Source of the DNA: an uncultured Bacteroidales bacterium
Lineage (GTDB): Bacteria; Bacteroidota; Bacteroidia; Bacteroidales; F082
Direction of reading: 5' to 3'
Assembly: GCA_947307415.1 (NCBI GenBank)
Contig: CAMZJA010000013.1
Coordinates: 1-55,705, forward strand
DNA: 55,705 nucleotides
Shown in pieces: positions 41,605 to 49,695 of the stretch. The notes under the pieces are model-generated. The model saw only the letters and a program-made list of their open reading frames with translations, was not told the DNA's origin and made no database searches. Within the stretch, counting starts at the first letter, position 1. Every line of letters begins with the position of its first letter. Made by a program: the position numbers and the translations under genes.

Positions 41605-41675
41605 GGTGTTAAATTTTTAACAATTTTAACACCTTATTTTTTGTTTTTTAACACCATTGTATGATTTTTAACACC
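41605..41675. promoter_or_regulatory. array of four TTTTAACACC boxes
   Basis: TTTTAACACC occurs at 41624-41633, 41646-41655 and 41666-41675 in direct orientation, and its inverse GGTGTTAAA at 41605-41613. Box-to-box steps are about 19, 22 and 20 bp, close to two helical turns each, so proteins bound to all would sit on one face of the DNA. The last box overlaps where the -33 region of the 41695 promoter would be. A cooperative operator for the divergent region is the simplest reading. Confidence 0.6.
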
Positions 41676-41694
41676 TTATTAAAATTAGTTATAA

Positions 41695-41702
41695 TATTTT
41701 TG
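41695..41702 (+). promoter_or_regulatory. promoter of the 41743 gene (-7 TATTTTTG)
   Basis: TATTTTTG, predicted start near 41707 and leader of about 36 nt. No TTG lies 19-20 nt upstream; the box array takes that place, so the promoter may need an activator. Confidence 0.6.
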
Positions 41703-41742
41703 CTTCACAAATTTAACCATTTATAAAATATATTTACAGGAC

Positions 41743-43770
41743 ATGAAAAAGCTAAAAAGAAATTTTAAGCTTGCATTGTTGATGATAGCATGTTTTGTGA
41801 TGCCGGCGCGCGCTCAGTTTTGCGACGGTTTCTTTAAAAGCGATAATAATTCGATGTATCGCACAGTAGATGACGGTATCACAATTGAAGGCATGAACAA
41901 TGAAAATCCGACAGCACCCCTTGGGGACGGGGTGCTGATTATGCTTGTGGCTGGATTAGCCTATGCCGTGGCACGACGCAAAAGCGTTACTAAACGCAAC
42001 ATGTTGATAATCATGGCGGTTATGTTGCTAAGCATGACACAGTGTAAGAAAAAAACGGTTTCCACAATCGAAACGAAAACAGCTTTCATGACATTTGAGA
42101 CGTCAAGGCACGCCGGAAGGACTGTTTTTGTGCCAGGTATGGAAGGCGATGGCTTCACTTGGAATGGCGAAGGCTATGAGTGCATCAGTGTGGGCGGCAG
42201 CATCCAAGGTTATCTTGGTGAGCTGAGAGCAGAGACGTCGGGCGGCAACGTGCAGACTGAAAGAGTGGTGTTCGGCGGCAACATTATTGCTCCTGAAGAA
42301 GGCGAGGATGTTTATTTCTTCTACCTCGGCAACGGCTCTCATGCGGCGAAAGCGGGCGACGTGACGACGACAATCGACTTCTCAAACCAGCCGGATGGGA
42401 CGACCTCTACTGTCACTAACTTGCTGATTGCCATAGAAAAAGGGACAATAACTAAAATTGACGAAACAACTTATCATGCATATGCCAATTTGAAGGTTAA
42501 GACCGCTATAGCTTTTTTCGAATTGGATGGCTTCGAAAGCTCGAAAAATCAATCAGAAACAATATATCTGCACGGCGATGACCTTTATTCTTCGGCTGTC
42601 ATCAATTACAAGGAAGGCACGATAACAGGCAACGCGAAAGGTTTCATCAATGTGGGAACAAATGGCGATAAATATGTTGCTTTGATAGCTTCCACCGATA
42701 ATGAAACGGTTCTTAAGTTCGATAGCAACAGCAAAAGTGGCGAGATAACATTTCCCAATGGCATCAGAAAAAAGAAATTCTATTCCAACGACTTAAGTCC
42801 GTTGCCTGTGGCTGTTGAAAATCTGCCGGATGAGACATTGCCGGGACTATTTTCGGTCTCTCCATCTGTAAAGGTTAGATTTTCAAAGGGAAACCTACAA
42901 TACACAAGAAGCAACACCAGCGCCAACTGGGATGCAGAAGGCTCGTGGCATTTTATGGAAAACCAGTATGACATAGCGGAGGTCGCCGACCAATATGACC
43001 CGTCGTATGCGTCGTGGTATCATGATGTCGGTGATGATTACAGCCAGGAAACAGCCGTCAGCTTCATGGGCTTTGGCACGACTGGCAATAGCGATCTTAC
43101 CTATTCTTATAAAAACCCGTACGACACCGATGCTGAATATGAATATGGCCCTGAAACAGGAAACCTGTCTGTCGCCGAAGGCACCGACTGGGGCTGGTGC
43201 ATAGGAGGAGCGGATTCTCCGTGGCGTACCCTCTCAGCCAACGAATTCTCGTGGCTTTTGGGTATGGCGAATGGCAATGCGCATCTCTGGACAGAGAATC
43301 CGGGGGTGAACTGCCGCGTCGCATCTACAGTGTGCGGAGTGAATAACGCCCGTTTTACGAGGGCAAGAATACTTGATTATTCGAAAACATCCGATGGCAT
43401 CAACGGCATGGTGCTCCTCCCTGATGATTACACTCATCCCGAAGGTTTGGCTGATCTGAATTATATCAATTATTTCGGCGATAATGATTCTCAATTCACT
43501 AAAGCCAATATCCTGACTGTAGAGGAATGGAGTAGGATGGAAGATGCCGGAGCGGTGTTTCTGCCAGCCGCAGGTCAGCGTTATATCAACTGGAAGACTT
43601 GGGATATAGTGACATATTCAACAGATGTGAACATTGGCGGCCACTACTGGACAAGCACCGCGTCGTCATACAGCGGACGTATTTTATTCTTTGACGGCGG
43701 ACATTCTACATTCCAGACAGATATGAGACTGCTGGGACGTTCGGTCCGTCTGGTTCAAGATGCCAAGTAA
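41743..43770 (+). CDS. surface protein/lipoprotein with FISUMP-like C-terminal domain
   Basis: A 675-residue protein with an odd N-terminus. Residues 1-24 are a signal peptide (cleavage ARAQ); 25-58 a short exported segment; PTAPLGDGVLIMLVAGLAYA (57-76) plus VARRK a membrane anchor of the kind that normally ends small Bacteroidales proteins. Right after it comes a second signal, MLIIMAVMLLSMTQCKKK, with lipobox Cys101. From about 105 the protein is a normal lipoprotein ending in a domain (about 365-675) with VRFSKGNLQYT, HFMENQYD, GWCIGGADSPWRTLSANEFS and GGHYWTSTASS, like the Fibrobacter-type major paralogous domain common in this order. So two genes seem fused; a start at ATG 42001 would give the lipoprotein alone (589 residues). 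Function unknown; probably displayed outside the cell. Confidence 0.8.
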   Translation: MKKLKRNFKLALLMIACFVMPARAQFCDGFFKSDNNSMYRTVDDGITIEGMNNENPTAPLGDGVLIMLVAGLAYAVARRKSVTKRNMLIIMAVMLLSMTQCKKKTVSTIETKTAFMTFETSRHAGRTVFVPGMEGDGFTWNGEGYECISVGGSIQGYLGELRAETSGGNVQTERVVFGGNIIAPEEGEDVYFFYLGNGSHAAKAGDVTTTIDFSNQPDGTTSTVTNLLIAIEKGTITKIDETTYHAYANLKVKTAIAFFELDGFESSKNQSETIYLHGDDLYSSAVINYKEGTITGNAKGFINVGTNGDKYVALIASTDNETVLKFDSNSKSGEITFPNGIRKKKFYSNDLSPLPVAVENLPDETLPGLFSVSPSVKVRFSKGNLQYTRSNTSANWDAEGSWHFMENQYDIAEVADQYDPSYASWYHDVGDDYSQETAVSFMGFGTTGNSDLTYSYKNPYDTDAEYEYGPETGNLSVAEGTDWGWCIGGADSPWRTLSANEFSWLLGMANGNAHLWTENPGVNCRVASTVCGVNNARFTRARILDYSKTSDGINGMVLLPDDYTHPEGLADLNYINYFGDNDSQFTKANILTVEEWSRMEDAGAVFLPAAGQRYINWKTWDIVTYSTDVNIGGHYWTSTASSYSGRILFFDGGHSTFQTDMRLLGRSVRLVQDAK

Positions 43771-43802
43771 CAGAAGCGGAAAAATTATCGTTTAAAAAAT
43801 GT

Positions 43803-43835
43803 AAAGTCTTTAGTCGAAAGTCTAAAGACTTTTTT
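43803..43835 (+). terminator. terminator made of heptads
   Basis: AAAGTCTTTAG (43803-43813) and CTAAAGACTTT (43822-43832) form an 11-bp stem with an 8-nt loop and end in a T run to 43835. The sequence also reads as 7-mers AAAGTCT, TTAGTCG, AAAGTCT, AAAGACT, the same word family as after rpoC and recN. The next promoter box starts two bases later. Confidence 0.85.
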
Positions 43836-43836
43836 G

Positions 43837-43844
43837 TATCTTTG
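43837..43844 (+). promoter_or_regulatory. promoter of LTA-synthase-like gene (-7 TATCTTTG)
   Basis: TATCTTTG directly abuts the upstream terminator. Start near 43849 and leader of about 12 nt to the ATG at 43861, which excludes the in-frame ATG at 43834. Confidence 0.65.
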
Positions 43845-43860
43845 CAAAAATTTGAGAACG

Positions 43861-45729
43861 ATGAAAAAATACGTCATTTACCTTGTTAAAATGTTGATTT
43901 TCTTGCTGGTAATGTTCGAGTTTATGAGGATTGTCTTCATTGTGAACTATTGGCATCTCGTAAGTGTTGACGCTGTTCCTTTCACTGAGATATTGCGAGG
44001 ACTCTTCAAGGCGTTGCCTCTCGACATCGCGACGGCGTGTTTCATTATGCCACTGCCGGCTCTCGTGATGTTTATCTGCACATGCTTCAACAAAAACATC
44101 AGCTACCGCTGGATGCGATGGTATTTCTACGTCATCATTGCGCTTTATGTACTCTGCGTGATGGGTGAGATAGGAATCTACGGTGAATGGGGTACTAAGC
44201 TGAGCGCCAAAGCTTTAGCTTATTTAGAGAATCCTTCGGAGGTGTTTAATACTGCCTCGACACAGCAAACGGTGCTGCTGCTGTCGCTGTGGGCGTGCTT
44301 CACACTGCTGTTCTCCTGGCTTTATGTGCGATGGATAGAGCCTTCGAGCGAGAACTATGTGAGAGAAAAAGACCATGTCGTCTCGTTTGTGACGGTGTTT
44401 GTGCTCTCGTTCGGACTGATGTTCCTCGGTATGCGCGGAGGTTTAAATGAGATACCTATCTCCACAAGCTCGGGATATTTCAGTAACTATAAGATTGTCA
44501 ATATCATGACGGTTAATCCGGCATATAACCTCGTGGAAAACCTTACCAACGCGAAGAAGGTGAACGATAACGCGCATTTCAATTACATGGATTTTGAGAC
44601 GGCTGAGAAAGTCACCAGAGAAACACATGAAATAGAATGCGACTCAACGATTAATATTCTTAAGACCGAGCGTCCTAACGTGTTGATAATCTTACTCGAA
44701 AGCTGGTCGGCCGACTTGATTGAGTCGTTGGGCGGCGACCCGAGCATCACGCCTAATTTCCATAACATGGAGAAAGACGGCTTGCTGTTCACCAATTTCT
44801 ACGCCTCAGCCAACCGCTCGCAGCAGGCAATAGCGTCTATCATCGGCGGCTTGCCGGGTCTGCCGGTGACCACAATCACCAACCATCAGGAGAAATATTA
44901 TGCCATTCCATCGATAGTGAAATCCCTTGATTCCATTGGATATTTCTCAAGTTTCTACTTCGGCGGCGAGCTTAACTACGGCAATATTCTTTCTTATCTC
45001 AGGTATAATGAGTTTGACAGAATTGTGGAAGGCAAGGACGTTAAAGAGCATTTCCATAAAGGTAAGCTGGGAATTCAGGACACCGACATGCTTCCTTGGG
45101 CCTCGAAAGACATCAACAGTCAGCCGGAGCCGTTCTTCACCACTATTTTCACGCTGAGCACACACTCGCCTTACGATTATCCGAAGATTTTTGAAGAGCT
45201 TGAATGGCCTCAGATTGAGAAGGTGTTTGTGAACTCGGCGAAATACACCGACATAGCGCTGAAGCTCTTCATGGACAGGGCAAAACAGCAGCCTTGGTAT
45301 AACAACACCTTGTTCCTGTTTATGGCCGACCATAGCCATCCGTCGTACAAGAACCATCCGCTGGAATCATTTGAATATCATAAGATTCCGTTGCTTATCT
45401 ATGGCGAGCCGCTGAAGGATTCGCTGCGTGGCACCACCTACGACAAGATTTGTGGTAACACCGATATTCCTGCCACAATCTTGGCACAGCTTGGCTTGAA
45501 ACACGACGAGTTTTTCTGGAGCAAGGACGTGTTCAACACTTGCTATCGTCCATTCGCCTTCTTCGAGCTCTACAGCGGCTTGGGATGGAAGACGGAAGAG
45601 GGTGAGTATGTCACCTCGAGTGAGAATAATATTGTGAAGAACACCTTCCCTGAAGATAAAGCCGACAGCCTTGTATGGCAGGGGAAAGCTTATATGCAAT
45701 ATCATTTTGATTTATTTAACAGATATTAA
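43861..45729 (+). CDS. LTA synthase/sulfatase family membrane protein
   Basis: A 622-residue transferase of the LtaS/MdoB group. Five hydrophobic segments fill residues 1-205, then comes an extracytoplasmic alkaline-phosphatase-fold domain. Metal ligand E280 is in ILLESWSADLIE; the nucleophile position is in ASANRSQQAIAS, where Ser320 stands in place of the usual threonine; further ligands are in LSTHSPYDYP and MADHSHPSY (D490, H491). Relatives move phosphoglycerol or phosphoethanolamine onto envelope glycans or lipids. Gram-negative Bacteroidales make no classical lipoteichoic acid, so the acceptor is unknown. The start at 43861 follows from the promoter. Confidence 0.92.
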   Translation: MKKYVIYLVKMLIFLLVMFEFMRIVFIVNYWHLVSVDAVPFTEILRGLFKALPLDIATACFIMPLPALVMFICTCFNKNISYRWMRWYFYVIIALYVLCVMGEIGIYGEWGTKLSAKALAYLENPSEVFNTASTQQTVLLLSLWACFTLLFSWLYVRWIEPSSENYVREKDHVVSFVTVFVLSFGLMFLGMRGGLNEIPISTSSGYFSNYKIVNIMTVNPAYNLVENLTNAKKVNDNAHFNYMDFETAEKVTRETHEIECDSTINILKTERPNVLIILLESWSADLIESLGGDPSITPNFHNMEKDGLLFTNFYASANRSQQAIASIIGGLPGLPVTTITNHQEKYYAIPSIVKSLDSIGYFSSFYFGGELNYGNILSYLRYNEFDRIVEGKDVKEHFHKGKLGIQDTDMLPWASKDINSQPEPFFTTIFTLSTHSPYDYPKIFEELEWPQIEKVFVNSAKYTDIALKLFMDRAKQQPWYNNTLFLFMADHSHPSYKNHPLESFEYHKIPLLIYGEPLKDSLRGTTYDKICGNTDIPATILAQLGLKHDEFFWSKDVFNTCYRPFAFFELYSGLGWKTEEGEYVTSSENNIVKNTFPEDKADSLVWQGKAYMQYHFDLFNRY

Positions 45730-45738
45730 AATTATTTG

Positions 45739-45746
45739 TATTTTTG
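45739..45746 (+). promoter_or_regulatory. ffh promoter (-7 TATTTTTG)
   Basis: TATTTTTGC, predicted start near 45751 and leader of about 21 nt before ffh. Confidence 0.6.
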
Positions 45747-45771
45747 CAATTTAAAATAAATAATAACAGAT

Positions 45772-47106
45772 ATGTTTGAAGGCTTAACCGAGAAACTGGA
45801 ACGTTCGTTCAAGATACTGAAGGGACAGGGATATATCACCGAGATCAATGTGGCGGAGACCGTGAAAGAGGTGCGCAAGGCTTTGCTTGACGCCGATGTG
45901 AGCTATAAAATAGCTAAAGATGTCACCAACGACATCAAGGAAAAGGCTATCGGTCAGAAGATTTTGACATCCGTTTCGCCAAGTCAGTTGATGGTGAAGA
46001 TTGTGCACGACGAGTTGGCGGAGCTGATGGGCGGCGAACACACCGAAATCAACATCAAAGGCAACCCGGCCATAGTGCTCATCGCCGGTCTTCAGGGTTC
46101 CGGTAAGACCACATTCTCGGCGAAACTCGCCAATTATCTCAAGACCAAGAAAGGCAAGACCGTAATGTTGGTGGCCGGCGACGTGTATCGTCCTGCCGCT
46201 ATCGACCAGTTGAATGTTTTGGGCGAACAGGTCGGAGTAGAGGTCTATTCTGAAGAAGGCAACAAAAACCCTGTTCAGATTGCTGAAAACGCCATCGCGA
46301 AGGCAAGAAAAGACGGTAAGAACGTCGTCATCATCGATACTGCAGGCCGTCTGGCTGTCGACGAGGAGATGATGAACGAGATCGCGAAGATAAAAGAGAC
46401 GGTTAAACCTCAGGAGACTTTGTTCGTGGTCGATGCCATGACAGGTCAGGACGCGGTGAACACCGCAAAAGCGTTCAACGACCGCCTCGACTTCGACGGC
46501 GTGGTGCTCACCAAACTCGACGGCGACACACGTGGCGGTGCGGCTCTCACAATACGCACCGTGGTCGAAAAGCCTATCAAATTCGTGGGTCTCGGCGAAA
46601 AGATGGACGCTCTCGACATCTTCTACCCGAAACGTATGGCCGACCGTATCCTCGGCATGGGCGATATCGTTTCTCTCGTGGAGAAAGCCCAAGAGCAGTT
46701 CGATGCCGACGAAGCAGCCAAACTGAAGAAAAAACTCGCGAAAAACGAGTTCAACTATAACGATTTCCTGAAGCAGATTCAGCAAATCAAGAAGATGGGA
46801 AGCATCAAAGACCTCGCCGGCATGATTCCTGGCATGAATAAAATCAAAGACGAGGACATCGACGATGACGCATTCAAGAGCATTGAGGCCATTATCGGCT
46901 CAATGACACCTGAGGAACGCGAGAATCCGAAGCTCATCAACGGAAGCCGCAAACGCAGAATAGCACTCGGCTCTGGCAACAACATTGATGAGGTGAACCG
47001 CCTCATCAAACAGTTCGAAGAGACCTCGAAGATGATGCACATGGTGACCACCGGCGGCGCAAAGAAAATGATGCAGATGATGCAACAAGCAAAACGCAGA
47101 CGTTAG
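45772..47106 (+). CDS. ffh: signal recognition particle protein
   Basis: The SRP54 GTPase that brings membrane proteins to the translocon with 4.5S RNA. The 444-residue chain has the N domain (1-90), G domain with GLQGSGKTTFSAKLA, DTAGRLAVDEEMM and TKLDGDTRGGA, and a Met-rich M domain from about 325 (SIKDLAGMIPGMNKIK, SRKRRIALGSGNNIDEVNRL, KKMMQMMQQA). The stop codon is the first element of a heptad tract. Confidence 0.98.
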   Translation: MFEGLTEKLERSFKILKGQGYITEINVAETVKEVRKALLDADVSYKIAKDVTNDIKEKAIGQKILTSVSPSQLMVKIVHDELAELMGGEHTEINIKGNPAIVLIAGLQGSGKTTFSAKLANYLKTKKGKTVMLVAGDVYRPAAIDQLNVLGEQVGVEVYSEEGNKNPVQIAENAIAKARKDGKNVVIIDTAGRLAVDEEMMNEIAKIKETVKPQETLFVVDAMTGQDAVNTAKAFNDRLDFDGVVLTKLDGDTRGGAALTIRTVVEKPIKFVGLGEKMDALDIFYPKRMADRILGMGDIVSLVEKAQEQFDADEAAKLKKKLAKNEFNYNDFLKQIQQIKKMGSIKDLAGMIPGMNKIKDEDIDDDAFKSIEAIIGSMTPEERENPKLINGSRKRRIALGSGNNIDEVNRLIKQFEETSKMMHMVTTGGAKKMMQMMQQAKRRR

Positions 47107-47166
47107 TTTAGAGTTGAGAGTGTAGAGTTTAGAGTAGTTTAAAGTTGATAGTTAAAAAGTTAAAAG
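47104..47166 (+). repeat. heptad tract after ffh stop
   Basis: From the TAG of ffh, units AGTTTAG, AGTTGAG, AGTGTAG, AGTTTAG run in exact 7-nt steps to 47132, then decay into AGTTGAT and AGTTAAA words up to folD. Each clear unit contains TAG or TGA. The unit is the reverse complement of the fadD tract's ACTCTAA-like word. Confidence 0.75.
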
Positions 47167-48045
47167 ATGAATATAGAAAACAAAATCATCGACGGCAAAG
47201 CTATTGCCGATGCAATGAAAAAAGAAATAGCGGCTGAGGTCGCCGGAATGTTGGACAAAGGCATGGACGCCCCGCATCTCGCAGCAGTGATAGTGGGCGA
47301 GGACGGCGCCAGCAAGACATACGTGGCATCGAAGGAGAAAGCCTGCCAGAGCGTGGGCATGACGAGCTCGGTGTACCGCCTGCCAGCTGAGACGACAGAG
47401 GAAGAGCTCCTAAAACTCATCGACTTCCTTAACAACGACGAGGAAATCGACGGCTACATCATCCAGCTGCCATTGCCGAAACATATCAACGAGACAAAGG
47501 TCATACACAGCATAAACCCGAAGAAAGACGTCGACGGCTTCACACCTTTTAATATTGGTCTGATGCAGCTCGGCGAGCCTTGCTTCCTCCCAGCCACACC
47601 AGCAGGTATTGTTGAACTGCTGAAACGTAGTGGCGTTGAGACAGCCGGCAAACATGTAGTGGTTCTGGGACGTTCCAATATCGTGGGAACGCCAATCAGC
47701 GTCATGCTTTCACGTAAAGGTGCCGACGCTACTGTCACCATATGCCACAGCAAGACACAGAACCTTCCAGAGATCACACGTCAGGCCGACATCCTTGTGG
47801 TGGCAATTGGCAAGCCGTTGTTCCTCAAGGCCGACATGGTGAAACCGGGCGCCGTGGTCATCGACGTGGGTATTCATCGCATTGATGATAACACAACTGA
47901 AAAAGGCTATCGCATTGAGGGTGACGTCGATTTCGACGAGGTCGCGAAAGTGGCTTCAAAAATCACTCCTGTGCCGGGCGGCGTTGGTCCGATGACTATA
48001 GTGTCATTGCTTTATAACACATTACAAGCTAAAAAAAGAAAATAA
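47167..48045 (+). CDS. folD: methylenetetrahydrofolate dehydrogenase/cyclohydrolase
   Basis: Interconverts 5,10-methylene-, methenyl- and 10-formyl-tetrahydrofolate using NADP. The 292-residue protein shows the catalytic lysine segment TYVASKEKACQ, the QLPLPKHIN loop, and the dinucleotide site VVLGRSNIVGTPIS; the C-terminal TPVPGGVGPMTIVSLLYNT is invariant. It is 60 bp after ffh, across the heptad tract, and 3 bp before the OmpA gene. Confidence 0.97.
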   Translation: MNIENKIIDGKAIADAMKKEIAAEVAGMLDKGMDAPHLAAVIVGEDGASKTYVASKEKACQSVGMTSSVYRLPAETTEEELLKLIDFLNNDEEIDGYIIQLPLPKHINETKVIHSINPKKDVDGFTPFNIGLMQLGEPCFLPATPAGIVELLKRSGVETAGKHVVVLGRSNIVGTPISVMLSRKGADATVTICHSKTQNLPEITRQADILVVAIGKPLFLKADMVKPGAVVIDVGIHRIDDNTTEKGYRIEGDVDFDEVAKVASKITPVPGGVGPMTIVSLLYNTLQAKKRK

Positions 48046-48048
48046 GTC

Positions 48049-49695
48049 ATGAAAAACTCTCTCAAAGCCTTAATTCTATTGGTGTTGGCATTGGTTTTGG
48101 CAGCACCGGCGGCTTATGCGCAGAATTATCATACCAAATCAAAAAAAGCTGTTAAATATTATAAAAACGCCAAGAAACAGTATGATAAAAAGAAATATCC
48201 AAAGACTTACAAATATCTTGGAAAGGCATTGGATGTTGACGCCAATTTCTCAGAGGCGCTGCTGCTTAAAGCTGAGCTTTCGACTAAGTTAAATGATGAT
48301 AATCAAGCAATTGAGAGCTACGAGAGGATGTTCGCCGCCGACTCAATGGCATTTCCTAAGAGTGCCATCACATTGTCGAAGTTGTATATGAAGAAATTCC
48401 GTTTCGGCGAGGCTGTAAATATTCTCAGATGGTATGTGAAGGTGCCTAACCAAAAGACGGCTTTGATGACACAAGCCAAGGATTTGCTGGCTATAGCGGA
48501 GTTTAGAGATATGGCCTTCAACAATCCTGTGACATTCGACCCGGTAAATCTTGGCGAAAATGTGAACACGGAAGGCGATGAATATGTCAACCAGATTCTG
48601 CCTGACGGAAGCCGACTTTATTTCACACGTCGTGGCGAAGTTATTGATAAACAAGGATCTAGAGAAGAGTTTATTTTCTCTTCAGCAATAATCAATGATG
48701 AATATATGCCAGCTATCCCAATGGATATCGATTGGCATAACAATAAGAGAATGGGCGCTGTGAATATCACTGCAAACCAAAACAAGATGTATTTTGTCGG
48801 TATCGACTTCATCGACAGCTATGGACGTGGCGATATCTATACCTCCGATTACGTTGATAATCAATGGACTAAGCCTGTCAACCTCGGTAATATCGTGAAC
48901 ACTTCTACAATGGAGTCGCAGCCTTGCATCAGCGCCGACGGTATGGAGTTGTATTTTGCAAGATATTCAAGAACTTATGAGAGCACCGACATCTATTACA
49001 GCCAGTTTTATCAAGGAAAATGGAGCAATCCTAAGGCTATCACACCAGCCAACTCAAAAGGCAATGAGATGAGTCCGTTCATCCATCCCGACGGAAACAC
49101 TTTGTATTTTGCCTCTGACGGCATCCCGGGAATGGGCGGATACGATATTTTTATGTGCAAGAAGATAGGAAGAGGCGAGTGGAGCTCTCCGGTAAACCTC
49201 GGCTACCCGATAAACTCTGAGAAAAATGAGATCAGCTTCGTGGTGAGCTCCGACGGCAAAAAAGGCTATATCTCGTCAGACCGTGACGGCGGCTTGGGTG
49301 GCTTCGATATCTATGTCTTTGATTTAGATGAGATTGACGCACCTGACTCAGTCGACATGACTCGTTTCATCTTGCGTAACATCAACTTTGCGTTCGACAG
49401 CGCGATACTCAGCGAGACATCGTACACCGAGATTGACTCACTCGTAAGTTTCATGAATGAGAATCCTTCGATTAACATCGAAATATCAGGTTACACTGAT
49501 AATAGCGGCAGCGATGAGCACAATATGACGCTTTCTCATGAACGCGCCGCAGCAGTGATGACAGCGCTTCTTGAAAGAGGCGTTTCTGTGAAGAGAATCA
49601 ATGCCGTGGGTTATGGCGCCAACCGTCCGCTCGTGCCTAACGACAGCGAGAAGAATAAGGCTTTGAACCGTCGTGTGGAGATAAGAGTATTTTAA
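48049..49695 (+). CDS. OmpA family protein with TPR and PD40 repeats (PorE-like)
   Basis: A 548-residue envelope protein. Signal peptide 1-25 (ending AAYAQ); TPR-like helices 30-150 (YYKNAKKQYDKKKYPKTYKY, NQAIESYERMF); a PD40/WD40-like beta-propeller 170-430 (GSRLYFTRRG, GMELYFARYS, GNTLYFASDGIPGMGGYDIF, GKKGYISSDRDGGLGGFDIY); and an OmpA peptidoglycan-binding domain 440-548 (NINFAFDSAILSETSYTEID, GYTDNSGSDEHNMTLSHERA, NRRVEIRVF). This resembles PorE of the type IX secretion system, but lacks the carboxypeptidase-regulatory domain of PorE, so it may be a paralogue. Its end overlaps the convergent CotH gene by 4 bp. Confidence 0.9.
   Translation: MKNSLKALILLVLALVLAAPAAYAQNYHTKSKKAVKYYKNAKKQYDKKKYPKTYKYLGKALDVDANFSEALLLKAELSTKLNDDNQAIESYERMFAADSMAFPKSAITLSKLYMKKFRFGEAVNILRWYVKVPNQKTALMTQAKDLLAIAEFRDMAFNNPVTFDPVNLGENVNTEGDEYVNQILPDGSRLYFTRRGEVIDKQGSREEFIFSSAIINDEYMPAIPMDIDWHNNKRMGAVNITANQNKMYFVGIDFIDSYGRGDIYTSDYVDNQWTKPVNLGNIVNTSTMESQPCISADGMELYFARYSRTYESTDIYYSQFYQGKWSNPKAITPANSKGNEMSPFIHPDGNTLYFASDGIPGMGGYDIFMCKKIGRGEWSSPVNLGYPINSEKNEISFVVSSDGKKGYISSDRDGGLGGFDIYVFDLDEIDAPDSVDMTRFILRNINFAFDSAILSETSYTEIDSLVSFMNENPSINIEISGYTDNSGSDEHNMTLSHERAAAVMTALLERGVSVKRINAVGYGANRPLVPNDSEKNKALNRRVEIRVF

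Noticed and set aside
45784-46785. 333-codon open frame opposite ffh
   Set aside because: It mirrors ffh codon bias and is rich in His, Val and Leu without any recognisable domain; ffh is certain on the other strand.
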